Source: Stephanodiscus triporus
Lineage: Eukaryota; Bacillariophyta; Thalassiosirophyceae; Thalassiosirales; Thalassiosiraceae
DNA length: 11,185 bases
NCBI GenBank assembly: GCA_036939755.1
Contig: JALLAZ010003322.1
Coordinates: forward strand, 1 to 11,185
Reading direction: 5' to 3'
Positions 1-7,800 of this stretch are shown one piece after another; position 1 is the first letter of the stretch, and each line of letters starts with the position of its first letter. A model generated the notes under the pieces. That model saw only the letters and a list, made by a program, of their open reading frames with translations. It was not told the origin of the DNA and ran no database searches. The position numbers and the translations under genes were made by a program.

Positions 1-81
1 TGGAAACTCTGCATTAATAACACTAACAACTAAGCACACAATTTAATCAGTCTTTTATTTTTAATTAGCATCACCTCTCTT

Positions 82-97
82 CTGCGAGGTAACGCAG
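82..97. repeat. Short hairpin next to a G run
   Basis: CTGCG (82-86) and CGCAG (93-97) are perfect inverted 5-base arms around the 6-base loop AGGTAA. The last base of the stem is also the first base of the 11-base G run at 97-107. No gene ends nearby on a supported strand, so a terminator role cannot be argued. Confidence 0.35.
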
Positions 98-166
98 GGG
101 GGGGGGGAAGAGGGGGGAAGGGAAAGAAAAAAGAAAAAACGAGAAGGGGAAAAGAAGAGGGGGGGA
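96..166. repeat. Polypurine tract with G-quadruplex potential
   Basis: Seventy of these 71 bases are purines; the only pyrimidine is the C at 140. The tract contains G runs at 97-107 (11), 112-117 (6), 120-122 (3) and 161-165 (5), with A-rich spacers. Positions 97-122 satisfy the usual pattern of four or more G3 runs with short loops, so a G-quadruplex is possible. The long homopurine stretch is also of the kind that can form a DNA triplex. Neither structure has been shown; long homopolymers are also error-prone in sequencing. Confidence 0.6.
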
Positions 167-469
167 TTACATTAGTAGAGAAAATTAACCAAATAGCCAA
201 GAGAGTATCACTAAGTTCTCGGTTACTCAAATTCCAATCCTTCAGAGGGACTCAGCCTTCGATTGCCAGTGACGCCGTCGAGTTTTCCATGGCCGCCTCA
301 TCGTCGTCCACGCCACGATTTGCCCCCTCCTTCTTGGTTACCGCCTCGGTCATCCTTCCCCGGTCGGATTCGGGATGATTGTCGAGCGTAATCTCGACGC
401 TCCTACCCATTTTCAAGACGGACACGCAACGAGTTATCAATACTGAATCCTCTCCCTGCATTGTCTCAT

Positions 470-1560
470 TGGAGTGTCAACGGCCGACGTCGACGTTCCT
501 GAAGAGGTCGACCCGGACAGAGCCGCCGAGTTGCCGCCCCGCGGACGACGTGCGTCAGACGTCGACGACTGTCCATTCCGTCTCCTCTTCCTCCCTCCCC
601 TCCCCTCATCGCTTCCAACAGCGATTTGCCCCCCTTGGCTGATCCGTCGCCGTCGTCTTCCTAGTCAATGTCATAGTCGTCGTCCCCAAGCGGCAATGGC
701 ATCGTCACAATCTTGTCACACATGCCAAAGTCCTGCTGACAACGTCTTCCTGGTACCCCCCCTCCTCCCCCACCATTCCGTCTCGTCTCCGCCGTCACCC
801 CCGACAACAATGACGACGATGACGACGATGAAGACAAAGATGAAGGCGAAGACGGCGACGGATTGGACTCTCCCAGAGTGGACGACGGGGATGTCCTCCC
901 CGATGAGGCGATTTCCGCCTCCCCGTTGATGACCGCACGGGTGTCGTCGGCGAGAGTTCGCGTCGCGACGTCCAGTCATCGTCGTCGTCTCCTTCTCCTC
1001 CTCCTTTTCTCCATTCCCGTTGTTGTCGTATTGACCCCGCCAACTACGATCGCCGTCGCGTCTCCATCGTGGTCGTCCTTCGGCGCCCCGTCTTCGTCGC
1101 GGGATTCCATAGTAGGCGCAATGCTGACGCCCGGCCGAAGGAGAGCGCCGAGTCGACCTGACCCCGCCCGCCTACTCCTCCTCCTCCTCTCGTCACCGAG
1201 CCCCGCTGCCCTCCCCTCCTCCTCTTTCCCGGGACCATTGATGAAGTCATCATCGTCGCCGTCATCATCACCCCTCCACGGGATGCCGACAATCGATTGT
1301 TTGAAACGATGACGCTGACGACGCCCCCAACCGATGATGTTGTCACGTCGATCGACGACGGACGATGACGATCGTTGCGAGGGAGGACCGACGTGATGAC
1401 CGCTGACGGACGGCCCCACGATCGCAACGACAACCTTGACGGCGGCGCGACGCGCCGCGACAACGGCTCCCCCGCCCCGGCCCCAGGATGAATGTCATCT
1501 TGTTCTGAAACCGGAGACTGTTCGTTCAGATCAGCCACAACTACAACTACCACGACCAAC
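470..1560. repeat. GC-rich low-complexity region, stop-poor on both strands
   Basis: This kilobase is built largely of imperfect TCG/CGT/GAC/GAT/CTC triplets, for example a GAY-like run around 803-862, CGTCGT followed by CTCCTC runs at about 977-1010, and CTC runs at about 1171-1230. The triplet bias removes stop codons in several frames at once, giving overlapping openings at 863-1312 (+), 976-1419 (-) and 1044-1559 (-). Their products are runs of Asp, Arg, Ser, Pro or Leu that mirror each other across strands. I find no domain. It could be degraded coding DNA, an expanded repeat region, or the edge of the host locus into which the retroelement inserted. Confidence 0.55.
740..1312 (+). other. 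Open frame with acidic run and signal-peptide-like stretch, probably not a gene
   Basis: The frame is open from 740 to a TGA ending at 1312, with the first ATG at 863 and another at 929. It reads a Pro-rich start, an Asp/Glu-rich run (about 803-870), then a stretch read from the ATG at 929 as a basic segment (HRRR), six leucines, an IPVVVV stretch and an AVA sequence, superficially like a signal peptide. The remainder is Ser/Pro/Leu-rich low complexity with a second poly-Leu run. Because the opposite strand is also open across the same triplet-biased DNA, chance is the simpler explanation. An exon of a spliced host gene cannot be excluded. Confidence 0.15.
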
Positions 1561-1792
1561 GGCAGAGGAGACTTCGGACCCCCCCTCTCCGTCTGCGGAT
1601 CAAATCCAAAACAAAAATTACCATCATTTATTATTACTAGGGGAGGAAATTATCCGGTTTCTCCCTTCTTTTTATCTTTTGTTATCGCCTCAAACCATCA
1701 ACTTCCGTCTCACGGCATTGCTACTCAGTATTTGACCACACACAACTACATGAGCAACCTAACAACACCTCGACTCACAACCCCTACCTCTC
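1561..1792. other. Transition region, no gene seen
   Basis: Around 1560-1610 the DNA changes from triplet-biased GC-rich sequence to more even composition with an AT-rich patch (about 1606-1640). From about 1730 it becomes CAAC/ACCT-rich, like the leader further down. The 5' boundary of the retroelement is likely to lie here, but I cannot see a target-site duplication, because the 3' end of the element lies outside the window. Confidence 0.35.
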
Positions 1793-2146
1793 ATGAACGA
1801 GACCCCCAACTCAAACCTGCGACGTCACGAACAACTTTTCTTCGCACGAAAACATAAAGATCAGCGGAAATTAATCCAAGGAGTGAAACGGTTGGTGCGT
1901 TTACGAGCTGAGCGGCGGCACTTAGAGGACGTCGCTGCTCACTTGGCTAAAAATCCGAGGAGAAGCCTACGCCTACAGTGGAAACAACATAACGCTCGGT
2001 CGATTCGAGAGAAAGGGGGTCCGTGGTACACCCTTATCCTCTTCGGGGAAGAGGGCTATTGGTCCAACAGAGGACCGTTGCTCGAAGGGCATAATATCAC
2101 CATCTTCCCCTCCCGTCTTCCTTGCCGCCACCCCGACGGGTCCTAG
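1793..2146 (+). CDS. Small basic protein, unrecognised (possible 5' ORF of the retroelement)
   Basis: The frame opens at ATG 1793 and ends with TAG at 2144-2146, giving 117 residues. I do not recognise a family. The first about 75 residues are very rich in Arg, Lys, His, Gln and Leu, with a heptad-like helical look around KLIQGVKRLVRLRAERRHL, as in small nucleic-acid-binding or coiled-coil proteins. The remaining part is more hydrophobic (WYTLILFGEEGYW) and has no motif I know. Codon use is varied, unlike the low-complexity DNA upstream, which favours real coding. It lies about 500 bases upstream of the likely ORF1 start on the same strand, so it may be an accessory ORF on the element's RNA. 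It overlaps a candidate folded RNA at 2031-2089, so part of its openness could be accidental. No Shine-Dalgarno logic applies in a eukaryote. Confidence 0.35.
   Translation: MNETPNSNLRRHEQLFFARKHKDQRKLIQGVKRLVRLRAERRHLEDVAAHLAKNPRRSLRLQWKQHNARSIREKGGPWYTLILFGEEGYWSNRGPLLEGHNITIFPSRLPCRHPDGS
2031..2089 (+). other. Candidate RNA three-way junction
   Basis: An outer stem pairs CCCTT (2031-2035) with AAGGG (2085-2089) and encloses two perfect hairpins. The first is CCTCTTC (2038-2044) with GAAGAGG (2048-2054), loop GGG. The second is GGTCC (2061-2065) with GGACC (2072-2076), loop AACAGA. A second GGTCC at 2018-2022 could compete for the same GGACC. This is seen by eye only; no folding energy was calculated. 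It sits in the likely 5' transcribed part of the retroelement. Confidence 0.3.
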
Positions 2147-2641
2147 TGTTCTCCAGCAACTACAATACAAACACCATTCTATCAACACGTAAACACTATC
2201 AACGATTTTCCTGTTCCACACTAGAGCCCAACATCAACACTCGTAACAACAACTACGCATCTTCCCCTAAACACTCCCAGCTGGTTTCCCGCCTGATAAC
2301 CAATAAGACCCACAGCTCGGAACACAGATCCCCTACAAGATTAGCTTACAAGACTCTAACCAAGTCAACAAGAACCGAAGGCTGGAGCGGCTTCTCTTAC
2401 TTCAGAAAACAATATGCCTCACCGTCATTGGCCCCCGACGATGAGGCTCCACCGTGCTAAAGAGAAGCACGCACGCTGCATCAATGTGCTCATTTTTAGT
2501 TATATCATCGGATCTTCGCTACTCTTTCGAACGCTCAGCCGTCCTCGTACAAATACACTCTGCGGACCTCACCACTCGTCAATCACTGATCTCCGGACCC
2601 GACAGTACACAGCACTCAGCTTTCTACCTTTGGTTCAAGAA
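2147..2641 (+). other. A/C-rich leader upstream of ORF1
   Basis: This stretch is rich in AAC, ACA and CAC words and looks unstructured. Its frames translate to Asn/Thr/Ser/Arg-rich sequence without motifs (for instance the opening at 2122-2460). The ORF1 frame is open back to an ATG at 2414, so a longer ORF1 is formally possible, but 2414-2641 translates to a motif-free mix unlike the charged protein after 2642. I read it as the 5' untranslated leader of the element. Confidence 0.45.
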
Positions 2642-3748
2642 ATGGAAATGTCAACTACGATGCAAACGTGCTCGGGTCGGGGTTTGTCAACGATGGCTCT
2701 TGAACTGGAGGAAATCTGCCAGCTGAATAAAAAGAATCATCAACAGGAACGCCAAAAGGTCGAAGAGGAGGAGAAACGGAAGAAGGACGAAGAACACCAA
2801 CAGAGATCCGAGGATGCGGCAACCAAGGTGACAAAGCTGAACGAGGCCCAGGACCTATTGGACACAAAGGAAACCCTCAACTTCACCGAGGAAGTACACA
2901 ATATCATGAATGGAGTAGACAGCAGGGCTATGGATATTTCTAACGACGAGGAAGACGATGAACGTTCCCCTGTGAAGAAACACCCGGGTTCAAGCAAGTC
3001 ATCCTCACGACGAGGACGCACGGTCCGGCAAGTGTCTCCGACGGATACTGATCCAGCGGGCCCATCAAAGTCTTCCCTCCGCACACCCATCAATGCTGGA
3101 CCGATCGACCATAAATATAAACGCACAATAGTGGAACTGGCCATCCTTCTAAAAGGCGAGAAGAAGTTCGAGGAGTTTACGCAAGCGCTAGTATCCTTTC
3201 TCTTCAACGCTCAAATGGTTGACCCCAAGTTCGTCATTAATCCTATCAATCCGGACTCAACGAGTAACCATATCACGACTAAAGTGGACATATCTCCCAA
3301 TATGACGAAACTTGGGGAGCATATTAAGATCTCCGGAAACGGGCCGAACGTTTTCAACAAACGGAAGAAGTGGGATAGGGACGGAGACCGTGATGAGGGC
3401 CACAACTTGAGGAAGTCCAACAAGAAAGAGGAATTTCAAGACCCCACGGTCTACTTCTCTATGTTCATCTCCTCAGAAATCCCCCCAAAGGACATTATCG
3501 CCAGGACAACCCATGAGTGGTCACGATTGAATGGGGTCCGACTCCAGATCAAAGAACTTCAATTTGTGGACAGCAAGACGGTTGTCAGTCTTTATAAGGT
3601 CTCAAAACTCACCCCGAAAGAGGTCATTCTGGTGGAGCTTAAGAAGATACTTATGCTAGCTCAGGATAATGCTCGTGCGAACAACTGCGACCTCGAGCGG
3701 TATGATTTCACTGGACCTGGATGTGGAAGACACGTCATCTCTCCCTGA
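2642..3748 (+). CDS. Retroelement ORF1, N-terminal part (frameshifted)
   Basis: ORF1 proteins of non-LTR elements usually bind the element RNA as a chaperone or nucleoprotein. I choose the ATG at 2642 (purine at -3, G at +4) because the charged, protein-like sequence begins there, although the frame is open from ATG 2414. Visible parts: a likely coiled coil rich in Glu, Lys and Gln (about 2696-2863), an acidic patch (DEEDDE, about 2942-2962), a Ser/Arg/Lys segment that could be a nuclear localisation signal (KKHPGSSKSSSRRGR, from about 2975), and a second basic cluster (NKRKKW, about 3356). A globular-looking part follows at about 3430-3710. No CCHC zinc knuckle or clear RRM is seen. The frame ends at TGA 3746-3748, while the protein appears to continue in the +1 frame at 3660-4823, so this is probably the front half of one longer protein. 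Confidence 0.65.
   Translation: MEMSTTMQTCSGRGLSTMALELEEICQLNKKNHQQERQKVEEEEKRKKDEEHQQRSEDAATKVTKLNEAQDLLDTKETLNFTEEVHNIMNGVDSRAMDISNDEEDDERSPVKKHPGSSKSSSRRGRTVRQVSPTDTDPAGPSKSSLRTPINAGPIDHKYKRTIVELAILLKGEKKFEEFTQALVSFLFNAQMVDPKFVINPINPDSTSNHITTKVDISPNMTKLGEHIKISGNGPNVFNKRKKWDRDGDRDEGHNLRKSNKKEEFQDPTVYFSMFISSEIPPKDIIARTTHEWSRLNGVRLQIKELQFVDSKTVVSLYKVSKLTPKEVILVELKKILMLAQDNARANNCDLERYDFTGPGCGRHVISP
3660..3748 (+). other. ORF1 +1 frame-change zone
   Basis: The upstream frame is open to TGA 3746-3748 and the downstream frame is open from just after a TAG at 3657-3659, so the two share 89 bases. Protein-like sequence continues across the zone if the frame moves forward by one base; the acidic LDVEDTSSL stretch of the downstream frame (from about 3714) looks genuine. 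No homopolymer longer than three bases lies in the likely shift interval, so a simple homopolymer sequencing slip is not obvious. It may be an inactivating one-base insertion (or two-base deletion), an error, or programmed +1 frameshifting. Confidence 0.5.
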
Positions 3749-4823
3749 GATGACTTTAAGGGTTCAAATGGCTAAACTACGCGGTGAAGACGTCTCGGTT
3801 TTCCAACGTCTCAGCAATCGGGCGCAGTATGCCAGAAAGACATGGCATTTGGAAGTTCCCAGCAAGTGCGCGGAAAAGATGAAAAAGCTAATTGAAATTG
3901 CCAAGGAGTACAACTGTGTGGAAAGGTATTGGGGAGTTCACGCACACTTTAGTGAGGTCACGGATCTTAAATCCACGGCCAGCGAGGCACGACGGCAGGT
4001 GGAAATCGCACAGAAACACACCAACTACGAGGTGTCAATGACGTCCGAGGAATTAGTGGGGGTCATCGATCTGGATCACGCAGCAACGGTTATCCATCCG
4101 ATTACGAGGAAGGAGGTGGGTAGCTACTCTCTACGGTACGCTTTGCTGAACTTTGTGAAGATGGGGGACGGCCGCCCGGCGATCGCGGAGGCACACCAGA
4201 GCGATGTCCAAAAACCTACTTACTTGATCGTCCCTAACACTCCTGAAGCTGAACGGATGATTTCGATGATGAATAAAAACCTCCCAGCATACCTCTACCA
4301 CACGTTACTTGAACACGGACTTACCGAGGAATACATCACTGACCTCCTGGCAGGGTCCTGTGAGGCGACGATGCTGGCGGCACGACATGGTTGCACTTGG
4401 GATTCTACTACCAGGACTCTCACCACAGCTGAAGACCGGGTTCAATCCGAAAAGGCTAAGGCGTTCGAGGGAGCAGCGTGGTTTAAGGATGAGTTCGGTT
4501 TGCTAGGAAAAAATTCTGCCCGGAACCAATCGCGCTTTGTCGCTCCGGAGGCTCTATTCAACCTTGATGATGCAGGATCTCGGAAGACAATCCACGACCG
4601 GCATAAGAAAGTCCAAATTGATGAAGGTGCCAACACAGTCTTGGGGACACCCCCTCGTAAGGAAAAAACAGCGTCGGTGGTTGATATGACCGGCGACGAC
4701 AAGGACTCCGCATCCAGCACGAGCTCCAGCTCTTCCGAGAGCGAGAGCTCGGATAATCGGTCGTGCTCCCAGTCTGCATCCACTATGGGTGACAGCGTTG
4801 AGGGCGCGACCGGCTGCGGATAG
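3669..4823 (+). CDS. Retroelement ORF1, C-terminal part
   Basis: The frame reads from ATG 3669 (open from 3660) to TAG 4821-4823, 384 residues. The first about 17 residues (MLVRTTATSSGMISLDL) are probably out-of-frame translation of the upstream half; real ORF1 sequence likely starts near DVEDTSS. I do not recognise a named domain. A compact region covers about 3750-4430, with patterns such as KKLIEIAKEYNCVERYWGVH and HTLLEHGLTEEYITDLLAGS. A charged linker follows, and the end is a Ser/Glu/Asp-rich tail (about 4695-4765) of the kind seen in disordered, phosphorylatable tails. No zinc finger is visible. It overlaps the front half of ORF1 by 80 bases and lies directly before ORF2. Together with 2642-3748 it would make one ORF1 protein of about 730 residues, long for LINE ORF1. 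Confidence 0.6.
   Translation: MLVRTTATSSGMISLDLDVEDTSSLPEMTLRVQMAKLRGEDVSVFQRLSNRAQYARKTWHLEVPSKCAEKMKKLIEIAKEYNCVERYWGVHAHFSEVTDLKSTASEARRQVEIAQKHTNYEVSMTSEELVGVIDLDHAATVIHPITRKEVGSYSLRYALLNFVKMGDGRPAIAEAHQSDVQKPTYLIVPNTPEAERMISMMNKNLPAYLYHTLLEHGLTEEYITDLLAGSCEATMLAARHGCTWDSTTRTLTTAEDRVQSEKAKAFEGAAWFKDEFGLLGKNSARNQSRFVAPEALFNLDDAGSRKTIHDRHKKVQIDEGANTVLGTPPRKEKTASVVDMTGDDKDSASSTSSSSSESESSDNRSCSQSASTMGDSVEGATGCG
4802..4823 (+). other. ORF1/ORF2 overlap
   Basis: The ORF2 frame becomes open right after an in-frame TGA at 4799-4801, while ORF1 ends at TAG 4821-4823, so the two frames overlap by 22 bases. ORF2 is in the -1 frame relative to ORF1. I find no canonical X-XXY-YYZ slippery heptamer in these 22 bases. 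A tiny ATG-GGG-TAA frame (4882-4890) follows in a third frame. Confidence 0.5.
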
Positions 4824-4836
4824 TTGACACCAGCTA

Positions 4837-4859
4837 CCCCTCCGGGTCCACGGGAGGGG
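4837..4859 (+). promoter_or_regulatory. Stem-loop just after the ORF1 stop
   Basis: CCCCTCC (4837-4843) pairs perfectly with GGAGGGG (4853-4859) around a nine-base loop. It starts 13 bases after the ORF1 stop codon and lies before the first plausible ORF2 starts. GC-rich stems at such junctions can favour translational coupling or frameshifting in other retroelements; a role here is only inferred from position. Confidence 0.35.
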
Positions 4860-4897
4860 CACAGCGAGAAGCGTCGAGTGGATGGGGTAACGGCCAG

Positions 4898-7800
4898 GTG
4901 GACTTGAGACGCACAAGTCGGTCCGGGGGAAACACTTCACGTGGGCGGCACAGCCGCTCCCGCGCGAGCAATTTTAGGAAACTTAGTCAGTTTAATCGTA
5001 TAATAGAATTAGTGGATGTGGACGGAAATCGACGACGGGTGGTAGACCGGGGACAGATGAATATAACCAGACATGAGACGGTCCTACAGGTGTTAACCAG
5101 CCGATCACAACGATACCGTAAAAAAGATAATGTGCCAGGTTTGGAAGGGTCAGGGTCCCATGCATGGAATGTGGATGAAACGGGGACTCTCGACACCTCT
5201 CAACTAGTAAGTGACAATAATGCAGAACAACAAGAAATTAGCGAATTGAATATGATTACCCTACCAGAGGAGATACTTCAGGTACACGGGTACGCGCCCC
5301 CGAAGAAGGCGGAGGGCACGGTGAGACTGGTATATGAGAATGTCAATGGACTCCAAAACCGCCTTTACGGGAATGAGAAGGTGGATCGCGCCAAGGACAT
5401 CCATGACGAGTTGGAGGTGGATATCGCAGCTTACTGTGAACATCAAATGAACATGAACCACAAGAAGAATCGTAACGGTTTTAATCAATTATTCCGCGGA
5501 GGGGAGGCGGCGATACAGTCGGTTGTGGCTCATAATGTCCATGAAAACATTGGACGAGTCCAGCAAGGGGGCACTAGCCTCCTCCTCTTTGGGCGCTTGA
5601 CCGAACAGTTGGATCACGAGGACAGTGGTAAGGACGATACAGGGCTAGGGAGGTGGTCTGTAATGACTCTTAAAGGGGACGGAGTCCGTACAAGGATTGT
5701 GTGCGGATACAACCCTTGTGGGAGCGGGAAATTGAACAGTGGGACATCCTACCAGCAGCACCGGAGATTTTGGATCACGCAGAAGAAGGACTTAACCTGC
5801 CCGCGGAAGCGCTTCCACGACGACCTCGTTGCACAACTCGAGAAGTGGCGCGAGGAGGGCGATCGGTTGGTCGTATGTCTGGACGCAAATGAGGATATCT
5901 ACAAAAAATCTCTGGGGAAGTCACTCACTCGGAATGAGGGATTGAATATGTCCGAGGTGGTAGGCGAGTTCACCGGTAAGAAGATAGGCCCAACGTTTTT
6001 TCGGGGTTCCAAGCCTATTGATGGCATATGGGCAACCCGGGACATTGCGGTAACTCATGCCTGCGTTATGCCAGCTGGGTTTGGTGTTGGGGACCATCGA
6101 CTCTTTGTGGTGGACTTCCAGGAGGAAAGTCTCGTGGGTACGGCTCCATTCAGGATTCAGCGGTTTACTTCGCGCCGCCTCAATACCAAGGTGTCCAGCG
6201 GGGCCACCCAGAAGTACCTTAAGAGGCTGGAGGAGAACTTATCGCGACATCGCCTTATCGAACGTCTAGGCCGATTACATACCACATGTCACTCCCGCTC
6301 ATCCTTCCGGAGAGGTCTCAACAATCTTGACAGGCTAAGCAGAGAGTTGATGCTGAATGCAGAGAAAAAGTGCAGAAAAATCAAGTCGGGGAGAATCCCC
6401 TTTTCGCCAGAAGCTGCCCTCTGGATCCGCCGGACGCAGGTCTACAGGTCCCTTTTGCGGTACCACAAGGGACTCATTCGAAATCGCGGGAATCTCAAAC
6501 GGACAGCGAGGCGTTGCGGTATCTCGAATTGCCTGTCGCTTCCGATAGCGGAGGTTCTCCAGTGGCTTAAAGTCTGCATGGAGAAATGTGATTATTTTCG
6601 GAAACATGGTAAACAGTACAGACGGAAGCACTTATTACAATGCCTCCAACGAGCAAAGGAAGGGGAGGATGAAAGCAAGGAAAAGGAAATATTGGCGATA
6701 ATCCAAAGAGAGAAAGACCGAAGCTTTTGGCGGCGAATAAATTACGTCATGGGCAGAGCACGTGGGGGGTCAGTGAGAAGAGTGCTCACGGAAAGCGACG
6801 CTGGGGACGGCACACTGCACGAACATCTCACTCAGGAAGCGGTCGAGAAGGCTATTTTTGACAATATCCACCGAAAGCGATTCTTCCTCGCCGAAGCGGC
6901 GCCCATCTGTTCTGGGGGTCTACGGGGTCAGTTCGGTTACAACGCGACCTCAAAGACAGCCAAGGCTATTCTCAATGGAACCTTCGACTTTCCACCAGAC
7001 TTTGACCAGGCCACGAAGGAGATCCTGATGGAATGTGCAAAGATTCGAGAAATGATTCCGAGGGATTCGATGAATACAATTATTACTAAAGAGGAGTGGC
7101 AGCAACAATGGAGAGGACGTAGAGAATCGACATCGTCTTCAGAATCCGGCTTACATTTTGGACACTATATCGCGGGAATTGCATCAGACCACATCTCTTA
7201 TTTCCACGCTCTTAAGGCAACGCTAGTGATACGACGAGGGGTTGTTCTTGACCGATGGGCAAGGGGATTGTCCGTGATGCTGGAGAAAATGTTCGGGTGT
7301 GCACTAATCACCAAATTACGCTCCATACTTTTAATGGAAGCAGACTTCAATGCGACCAACAAAATAATTTATGGACAGCGAATGCTACGTCAGGTACGAA
7401 AGTATAAACTGATGCCGGAGGAGATCTACAGCGAGAAAAACCGTCTGGCGGATGATGGAACTCTGGCGAAGGTACTATTTTACGACATCGTCCGACAGAC
7501 GCGGCGGCCGGCGGCAATAGGGGCTGTGGACGCAGATAACTGCTACGATAGGATTGCCCATCCTATTGCATCTATGGTTTTTCAGTCTTTGGGGATCCCG
7601 AAGGAGGTGTCGGCCTCTATGCTCTCAACAATTCAAAATATGAAGTTCTTTCTTCGGACAGGTTTTGGGGACTCGAAGACTTACGCAGGGTCGACAGGAG
7701 GAAAAAAGACACAGGGCCTTTGTCAGGGGAATGGGGGGGCCCCAGCCGGATGGGGTGTCACTAGTATCTCCATGATTCGGGCACACAAACAAAAAGGACA

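Larger units (their letters stand above)
1..470. other. Flanking DNA without a supported gene
   Basis: I see no convincing gene here. The first 80 bases are AT-rich, followed by a small hairpin and a long purine tract listed separately. A minus-strand frame at 252-461 encodes 69 residues, is preceded by an in-frame stop just upstream of its ATG, and shows no recognisable motif. A plus-strand frame at 379-642 is rich in Ser, Thr and Pro, as expected from a C/T-rich composition. Both look like chance openings. Confidence 0.5.

Noticed and set aside
803..862. GAC/GAT repeats as a CRISPR or satellite array
   Set aside because: The units are only three bases, imperfect, and have no spacers.
976..1559. 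Minus-strand ORFs of 147 and 171 residues
   Set aside because: They are Asp/Arg-rich mirror images of the triplet-biased plus strand, overlap each other in different frames and contain no domain.
2122..2460. Plus-strand ORF of 112 residues before ORF1
   Set aside because: The Asn/Thr/Ser-rich product reflects A/C-rich leader DNA and overlaps two better candidates.
2740..3207. Minus-strand ORF of 155 residues opposite ORF1
   Set aside because: Its Ser/Phe-rich product is the reverse reading of the Glu/Lys/Asp-rich coiled coil; ORF1 explains the DNA better.
4882..4890. ATG-GGG-TAA as the ORF2 start
   Set aside because: It is in a different frame from ORF2 and ends after two codons; at most it is a tiny upstream frame.
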